Positions 56,893 through 64,000 of a stretch of DNA of 64,000 bases are shown here, piece by piece. Each line of letters opens with the position of its first letter. The first letter of the stretch is position 1. The notes under the pieces are model-generated. The model was not told the origin of the DNA and did not search any database. It saw only the letters and a program-made list of their open reading frames with translations. A program made the position numbers and the translations under genes. Source of the DNA: Oxytricha trifallax (lineage: Eukaryota > Ciliophora > Spirotrichea > Sporadotrichida > Oxytrichidae); the NCBI GenBank assembly GCA_000711775.1, contig ARYC01000570.1, forward strand, positions 62,001 through 126,000, written 5' to 3'.

Positions 56893-58924
56893 TCACTCTA
56901 ATGGTGTGATGACTTCATCAGAGTTTGAAATACTTTCCACTCCTGCATCACTTTTATTATCATCCTTAATCTACTTCTTCTCTCCGCTCAATTATTGTTT
57001 AGCACCACTTTCACTTGCGTTTTTAGAAACAATCTCTTTTACTCTCCCAAAATCCTCACTAACTCTAGCAGCACCACTCTGGACATTCCCATAGAACCTG
57101 CTGCGCTCACTCACTTCCCTCTCAAACCTGATTAAAAACTCTTAAGTATCCGCATCTAACTGCATTCTATAGCGTTTGATCTCTGGGCTCATAAGCGGAT
57201 TGTACTGTTTATTCACGAAATGCATGAGTATTTCGATTTCACGCTTGCCTCTCTCGAAGATGTCAATCATAAATAAGCGTTCAAGAGAAATTATGTTTCT
57301 GACTATAGCCATTTGCTTGTGGGGTAAGGGGAGGGTAGAGGAATACTACTTGCCAGTAAGGATTTAACTATTTGTCTCTTAATGTTGATTAGTTTGGCTT
57401 TCAACGAGAGTGGTTTGAGTGTGATCAGATTAATTTTGGTTATGAGAGGTTTGTTACTTGTTTTGACCTGGCAAATTGTTTTTCAATGAGATTATGAAAT
57501 GGTATAATAAATTTGGAAATTTATAAATTTTATAAATTTATGAGATTAGCTTCTCTTTTGATTTGGTGAAGAATGAAGTTATAGATTTCTTAACTTTTTG
57601 AGTGTCAATATCCTTTATTTAATCTTTTAGCTAATCTTTTAGTTAATTAGCAGCCTCCATAGTTTTGTTTGGTTGATTAATCAATTAAAAAGAGTATAAA
57701 TGGCCATTTATTAATGCTAAGTGCCTTGTTTCTGTGTTGCTGACAAGCTATAGAATTATTTAAAAAACTTAATATGCAAAGATATTATGAATTTCCTTAC
57801 ATTTTTTAGCATATTACCCTTTTTAGTTTCTTTTTTAACTGTGAATAATTTCAAATTGGTAACATCAGCTTGTTAACCTTTAACTATATTTTACTGTAAG
57901 AACTCTTGATTTTAATCGAGATTTGCATCTTTGAAACTACTACTTGAAGACTTTTCTTCTTCCTCTTCAACTATATTTGCATTTTTTTCTTAGTTATTTT
58001 AAAGAGTAGAACCGGAAGAGTGGTCCTCTGAATCACTAAATTCTTCTCCCTCAGGCTCGGCCTCTTTCTAACTTGAAGTAGATGAAGTTGCTCCATCATC
58101 CCCGATTTTAAAGTGTAGAGAGTTCGATCTTTTAGCTTTGCGTTCTAATTCATTCTTATCAGCTGAGCTTTAAGTCGAGATATTGCCAACTGAACTGCTC
58201 TAGTTTTAAACATTTTGCTGCTTTTTCAAATATGCATTAAGGGTTTAACGTTCAACCTTTTGCTCCTTGAGTATTTAATCGAACTAGGGTAAGTTCACTT
58301 TGTTCTTCTCAATGATTGTGTTGAACTTTGAGTATGCATTATTGAACATATGCTTGACTTTCTCCGCATTAACGTTTTCTTCAACTTTATGCTTAGTCAC
58401 ATCAACCATTTAACCCACTTTCTCAGTCATTTTTCCGACGATGGGTTGAGCTTTTAATTGGTCAAAGCCGTGACTAATAGCTGCTACAGCTTGTCCCCCA
58501 ACTTCTCTCACCTCTTTCATTAAGGGGTTTTGGGACATCTTTGAGTCAAGCAATTCTTGCTTTTTGAGTTCCTCATGCTTTTATTTCGCTTCCTCTTCGA
58601 TTTACTTATCGAGATTGTTCTAGGTTTCTTCCTCATCATCTTCCTCATCTTCACTTGATAGGTCCCCGTATATGTCTGATATCACATTTTCATGATAAAG
58701 CGATTGCTATTTATTATTGGTTATAAGTGTAAATGATAGGAAACTGTTTTTTAATTTTAATTTTAGGGTTAACTATAAGTTTACTTCTTCTCTTCTTCAT
58801 TTTTAGGTTTAGCAACACCATTTGCATCAAATTCATCTTCATCATCTGAACCATCATTATTTTTCTTAGTGTGCTTTGTGTTAGAAACTTCAATGATATT
58901 GTCCAAGTCAACTTTTTCGTTCAT
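56893..58924 (-). CDS. Unknown acidic Q/E/S-rich protein
   Basis: ATG 58924 (MNEKVDLDNIIEV), then acidic runs (SDDEDEFD, SSEDEEDDEEE). A helical region follows, with VREVGGQAVAAISHGFDQLK, GKMTEKVGQMVDVTKHKVEE and NNAYSKFNTIIEK, then a Ser/Glu-rich linker. A GTAAGG..TATAG intron lies at about 57765-57816; its removal joins NMLKN to LVSNTETRHLALINGHLYSF in frame. An IES at about 57410-57535 precedes the last block (QMAIVRNIISLERLFMIDIF, RGKREIEILMHFVNKQYNP), ending at TGA 56893-56895. No family was recognised. The helical regions suggest a coiled-coil or membrane-associated scaffold, but this is a guess. Confidence 0.6.
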
Positions 58925-59105
58925 TTTTTCACTAAAAGATTTATTTAATTATAAAAAGATTAATGAATTATGACGACTAGTTTAGCATAATGAAGTATAA
59001 GAATGCTTTTATGTATGATTAATTTTAAGCGAATTTGGTTGATTAAATTATGAAATTAATAAATGAATCAGGGGGTAGAAATTTTGTTAAAATTGTAAAT
59101 TCTCA

Positions 59106-59781
59106 TCACAAGCCAATACTGAAACCTCTACCGTTGATGTTGTGGATGTGTGTGGTATAGACAGTTTTCTATTGAGTGGGGTCGAATACACTCATTGACC
59201 ATTCGTACCACACTTTAGCTTGAGAATTGTTTCTCCAAACGCTTATTGTGACTTCTTAGCCCTTGAACACAATGAATGGCTCCTTCACAGGGAAGTATTG
59301 TACAATTAAAAAAAGTTGTATCATGGTAAAATGTGATCTTAGTACTCCTAGTATATAAAGATTGGTATTCAGGTAATTTCTCAAATGAAAAATATAAGGG
59401 GAACCACGAATGCATTTTAGGTGTATGTTAAGCTGGATTAGTACTATATAGTATGTCTTAATACAACTCTGCAGTAAAATAGCCTGCGAATCCATGAATC
59501 TAAGCTTGCACCTACTCACAAGTGAACACCTTGCGATCGTATTTCTTCATAGGTTGTTGCTCTCCCTCTAGGTAAATAGCTTGCTTGGGGTCATCAGGAT
59601 AAGGCAAATGTCTGAAGGTGAAGACTTCTTGGGTTGTGTCTCCACATGGGAAAGTTGCTGAGTATATCTTCACTACGTAGGGCAGTTCAAAGGGGTAGAG
59701 CTGTTGGGAGATTGACACCTTCTGAGAGACTGTTGAACTGGCGTAGACATTCACTTCATTCCAGATTATCTAACTTGAGAT
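59106..59781 (-). CDS. PRMT5: PRMT5 C-terminal MDSs, scrambled away from the rest of the gene
   Basis: Begins with the 14-bp pointer at 59768-59781, then IIWNEVNVYASSTVSQK, FELPYVVKIYSATFPCG and IHGFAGYFTAELYQDILY. These correspond to the C-terminal beta-barrel/dimerisation domain of PRMT5 (human YNEV, EMPYVV, GYFEATLYQD). After a short IES (about 59297-59388, pointer ATA) it continues YFPVKEPFIVFKGQEVT, WYEWSMSV and the universally conserved ending NGRGFSIGL, stop TGA 59106-59108. On the minus strand this C-terminal part precedes the N-terminal part (18014-19652), so the gene order is permuted. Confidence 0.95.
59768..59781 (-). other. 14-bp pointer, 5' end of C-terminal PRMT5 MDS
   Basis: ATCTAACTTGAGAT on the plus strand, identical to 18014-18027; outside it the sequences differ immediately. 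Confidence 0.9.
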
Positions 59782-60141
59782 TGTTAGAAATTTAAATCTT
59801 CAATTTTTTTATTGAAATCTAAAATGCATTAAATATAAAAATATTAAAGTATATTATTATGAATGGAAAGTTGCAATCAAGAGGATTATTTTAATTGATT
59901 TTTAAAATTAGATATTTATAGATGATTGTCTCTTTAAAAAAAGAATTGAATTTAATAAAATAATAACAACTAACACTATTCTACAAATCATATTAGGATA
60001 TTGCATATTTTTATCATAAACATTTTAAGTTATTTATAATTTTTATTTTCTCATTATCTTTCTTTGATATAATATTTTATTATAATTGTATATTTTCCTT
60101 AAATTATTTCATCATAATAGATCAACACTACCTCCATCAAA
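59782..60141. other. AT-rich intergenic stretch
   Basis: 360 bp without a coding frame between the PRMT5 C-terminal MDS and the next plus-strand gene. No repeat noted. Confidence 0.5.
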
Positions 60142-63100
60142 ATGATGATTGGCAATTTAGAGTTGCAGCTCAATAAAACATATCATCTCTCAATCCAAAC
60201 CCAAAAGACCAATAAACTCCGCAGTAAAAATGCTGGTGGGTAAATTCTCGAACCAACAAATCCTCATGAGTATACCCCTACTTCGACCAAATTAAATTAA
60301 AATTAAATGAGTTACAACTGGAGTTAGAAAGTCAGTTGTAAAAACTAAAGTATCAAATAAAGAGCAATGAGCAAGTTTCTTCACTTTTCACTGGACCTAA
60401 GGGTGAAACTATAATGATCAAGGTGGTTGAATAACGTCAAAAAATAACTGAAATTATTATCAACAACAGACTTAGATAGTTTGGCATATCTCAAGGGAGA
60501 GCAGTCGGCAGGACATTTGGAAGCCAAAGAGGCTCTTAATTTACAAGCCGAAGAAGTTCAATACAGACTTTTGTAGACGACTCTGTTGACTCCTAGAAAA
60601 GTCACGACCCCTATGAAATTTAAAATAAGGATGTAGCAAAGTTCAGAGCCAAGATCAACCCACTACTTCCTAATTAATAATCCTCTAATGCTCTTCCTAA
60701 TATTCTCCCACATGAATTCTATGATTTTTCTGACTTTATTTAGACTTACTTGTAAAAATAGATGTCATCACATGAACTGAAAGACCTCATATTTTTCTGT
60801 CCTTTTATCTTGTACAAAGATTACTTGAAGAATAAATTCATGATGATTAAGGAAAGAAATATAGATTCAAAGGAGTATCCAGACATATTACATAAATATG
60901 ATAAGTTCACTTTATCGTTTTCTTAATTTTATTTAGTTAATTTGTTAACTCTAAATACTAGACCAGGACAAGTCACTCAGAAGCATGAATTCTGATGATT
61001 TAATGGACTCTGAGAAACTCAACCAAAAGCTAGAACAATTAAAAGTTAAAAGATAATCAATTATAAATATTGACTCAACAAATTTGTTGAATATATCAAA
61101 ATATTCTCAAAACTAGAAATATAAAAGTGACATCCGCTTAAATGAGGATTTGGAGAGTGATTAATATCTGGGGTTATTTAAAGAAAGGAAAAATGCTTTG
61201 AATTCAAGAAAAATGAGTGAAAATTAGCTGAACAAATTTAATAGACTTGATTATGAAAATTTATCGCAACCTAGTGGCTAAAAAAACAGAAGTTTCTAGA
61301 ATTAGTCGCTAAAACGAAAAAGTTCATAAAATTTGCTGAATCATTAACCTTAAAAGAAGCAAAGCTTTGTTAATTTACATCAACTACCTCGAAAAAATAT
61401 AGCTATTCCTAGACGAAGTAGTAAAAGAGACACAGATATTATTAATGTTGTAGATTTAGAGCAGTAAGAAAATTTGAGAAATAATGAAGGAGCTTTCCAG
61501 AGGACTTAGTGGCCTCCAGGGACTATCCCGAGCAATCCATTATCATCAAGAGCATCAAATTAGTAGCAGCAGAGCTCGTTAAGTTAATATTAAAATGAAA
61601 AGGGAGGAATCATAAATGGACAGAAAAATTATAAACAATCTTTATTTGCCAAAGATGCTATAAATACAGTTAAAAAAGATTTTTCATAACTCTATGTTTT
61701 AATAAAATCGCTTGATTATTGCAATTCTTTTATATATTTATAGGAAAATGCTGAAATTACAGACAAAGAGAAATTAATGAATGTAAGGCAACTTGGAGAT
61801 TTAAAGAAGAAATTCAGTTCTATGGACCAAGACATATCTCAAAGATTGAGTAATATATAATTAGAAATCCATAAACAAGAGAGTCATAAAAAGCCAATTC
61901 AAGTCAATATGGTAAACACAATTTATATTTTGTTCATTTTCCGTATAGCCAAATCAAGAACTAGAATCCAATAATTCAAACATGAGATTTGAAGATGCAT
62001 CTTATATAATATGATAACTTATTTATTTATATCTTCCCGTGGATCAAACCTTAGATCTCATAAAGAAAATATGATTAACTCTAAAATTGATAATGATATA
62101 GAGAAATCTCAAAAAATCCTAACATTAGATCTAGAAAAATAGCAATCAATTGACTCTGCACTTAATCGACTCACTAATAATTTAACTCCAAATTATGAGC
62201 ATAATTTAAATACTTTCGATATTCCCCTCATTACTTTTATTAAATAGTCTAATTAAATATTGATTTTTAAAAATAAAAAAATAACATATATAATTTAATT
62301 TTTCATTTATTAATCTCTGCTTAAAATATCAAATATCCTTTTTTTACAGCTAAATAGGCTTAAATATATTATATTAATTTTGTTAATAAATGTTTTATTC
62401 CCATAATATACAATAATTTTTAATTTTACTTATTTTTGAGGTTTAGTAAATTGTAGATTATGATACTTTGAAAGATTAAATTTAGCTTAAACCTCAACCA
62501 CTCCAATTAATTTTAAATCCTAGTGCAGCAAATACTCTAAAATTTCAATCAACAAAGTCTCAAAGATTGAAAGAACAGCACTCAACTCAAAAATTAAAAA
62601 ATCAGCTAATAACTGGTTATAAATCAGCTCGAGATAAACACATAGTGTATTAACGAACTACAAATAGTAATTTTGCTTCAAACAACCCAGATTACATGTC
62701 AAATCAATTTATACACAGGGAAGATGGGGTTTAGTATAAAGTACTCAAATAAATTCAGGGAATTGATGCGCAGAAGTATAGAGATGAAGTCAAATCAAGA
62801 GTTAATCAGAAGTTTTAAGAGTAGAAAGAAGAGAGATAGTAGTAGATGCGGTTGAATTTTATCACTAAAAAAGGGAAAGTGTTAAGCGAGGAAAGTGAAA
62901 TTACTAAATTGAGCAAGAGTTAAGAGTTGAAAACTGTTGAAGAAGATCTAAAATTAGAAATTCCTTAAAACAGGGAATAAAATGAGAAAGATAAGTAAGA
63001 TTATTAAAATCTGGGTGAATTTATTAAGGCCGCTCCTTCTCCTAAAAATATTGTTAATTTAGACTCAAACATAGATGGTGATTTATAAGATAAGCATTTA

Positions 63101-64000
63101 CTGAATTTGCTAAATTTGAAATACATCAAATCAAACAATAATTTAAGATAGTAACAATCAGATCAAGATGTTGTACCTAAAACAACGACAGAGCTTAATG
63201 AACAAAATAGAATGAATAAAATCCGAAATTTGCAAGAGTCTTAGAAGATTTTATTCAAATTAAAGAGGTAAGACACTTTAAATCAAAATCTCGCAGAAGA
63301 TTCATTGGAAAGGTAAAAAGCAATTGTAAAGAGTAATGATTTTTCCAAAAAATTTGACGTCCATATAGACTAAGTTATTCCATAGCACCATTCAACATTA
63401 CAGTCAGATTTGAATTAAGATTTCCAGTAGGATTAACTTAGAACTCTTAAATCTGGTGAATAGAACTTGGAGCTAATTTAAATGTCAGACCACGAATAAA
63501 GCAACAACATTTAAACTTTTGATTCAAACCATCATAACCCAATAATTTCCTCTTAACTCTCTAGAAACTCTAAATCAAACACTCCTATTCAAAGAAAGTT
63601 TATGACAGAAGAGCTTAGATAAGAGAAAGACAAGATTTTAAACAATAATAAAGAATTCAGAGCTATTAAGATAAGGTAGCACAATTTTTAAGAGGAGGGA
63701 TAGAAGGTTTCTGGTAGATAAGGCGGTGGATAATAAGTGTTAACTAACTAGCATTCTAGAAAATCCTCAAACTTATCTTCTATTTTTTAGATATTGTTAA
63801 TTTAAAATCACATGAGATTATAAGTTTTAATTATCCTGTATAAGCATTAATTTAAATTTCAAATGTTAATAGTAATAGTACAGCCTACTATGTAAAAAAT
63901 CTTAGAAAATTACCTTGATTTGAAAAATGATAACGAGAAATAATTAGCAGCGAAATTAATGAAAAACTAAGCTCTGAGCAATCAAAACAGCAAACAAAAT
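60142..64000 (+). CDS. Gln/Asn/Ser-rich coiled-coil protein, continues past window
   Basis: ATG 60142 (MMIGNLELQLNKTYH). After an apparent 11-bp IES at 60290-60300 a strong coiled coil follows (NELQLELESQLQKLKYQIK). Then come a helical part (HEFYDFSDFIQTYLQKQM; DLIFFCPFILYKDYLKNKF) and long low-complexity stretches with many TAA/TAG Gln codons and basic patches (RRSSKRD). Further AT-rich non-coding gaps occur at about 60920-60960, 61685-61745, 61915-62040 and 62240-62450. Coding resumes (VDYDTLKDQIQLKPQPLQL) and remains open, with short breaks, to the right edge. No family recognised; composition fits a cytoskeletal or basal-body-type structural protein, but this is speculative. Confidence 0.6.
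60290..60308 (+). other. Candidate 11-bp IES with 8-bp pointer AATTAAAT
   Basis: AATTAAAT at 60290-60297 and 60301-60308. Removing 11 bp joins the ATG frame (TPTSTKLN) to the coiled-coil frame (ELQLELES). The unspliced ATG frame soon reaches TGA. Confidence 0.55.

Noticed and set aside
58515..58535. TTAAGGGGTTTTGGGA, identical over 14 bp to the inner part of a TBE end
   Set aside because: It encodes SQNPLM in the minus-strand gene, with continuous coding on both sides and no further TBE similarity.
18028..59767. Idea that the whole 41.7 kb is one giant IES deleted in a single step
   Set aside because: The strand and order show a permuted gene: the C-terminal part lies upstream of the N-terminal part on the minus strand, so reordering is needed, not simple deletion.

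Overview
The window looks like germline (micronuclear) DNA of a spirotrichous ciliate of the Oxytricha/Sterkiella type. Three observations support this. (1) Long reading frames appear only if TAA and TAG are read as glutamine and TGA is the sole stop. (2) Genes are cut into short coding blocks (macronuclear-destined segments, MDSs) separated by AT-rich non-coding pieces (internal eliminated segments, IESs), and several junctions show short direct-repeat pointers. (3) There are three transposons whose inverted ends carry C4A4 telomere-like repeats: TBE (telomere-bearing element) transposons with the usual transposase, 22-kDa and 57-kDa zinc-finger/kinase genes. No rRNA, tRNA or CRISPR array was seen.

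Layout. 0.2-2.9 kb: end of a polycystin/TRP-like cation channel gene, one IES of which holds a 1.2-kb foldback element. 3.0-11.6 kb: an old, decayed TBE carrying a second TBE (4577-8650) nested in its transposase gene. 12.6-14.6 kb: small secreted protein (minus). 15.8-17.9 kb: Cys-loop ligand-gated channel. 18.0-19.7 kb: N-terminal and central parts of PRMT5 (minus). 20.0-26.0 kb: glycogen debranching enzyme lacking its last part. 26.1-26.9 kb: mitochondrial ribosomal protein mL49 (minus). 27.5-29.9 kb: TPR protein. 30.1-34.0 kb: VPS50-like tethering subunit (minus). 34.4-39.0 kb: membrane adenylate/guanylate cyclase. 39.1-39.7 kb: small Cys-containing protein (minus). 40.4-42.7 kb: Nop52/RRP1 (minus). 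43.1-48.6 kb: Q-rich protein plus TTC39-like protein. 48.8-56.7 kb: mucolipin (TRPML)-like channel whose fifth codon is split by a third, nearly intact TBE. 56.9-58.9 kb: unknown acidic protein (minus). 59.1-59.8 kb: C-terminal PRMT5. 60.1 kb to the end: Q-rich coiled-coil protein.

The most striking observation is that PRMT5 is scrambled. Its central MDS ends at 18014 and its C-terminal MDS begins at 59781. The two are joined on paper by an identical 14-bp pointer and an unbroken reading frame, although 39 kb and ten other genes lie between the two parts. The window also gives a three-way TBE comparison. A regulatory repeat between the divergent 22-kDa and 57-kDa genes has a different core in the two TBE types, a 26-nt intron is conserved in all three copies, and two transposase genes share a TGA at the same codon.

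The genes are functionally unrelated, as expected for a genome whose somatic chromosomes usually carry single genes; no operons are expected. MDS borders are approximate unless a pointer is given.
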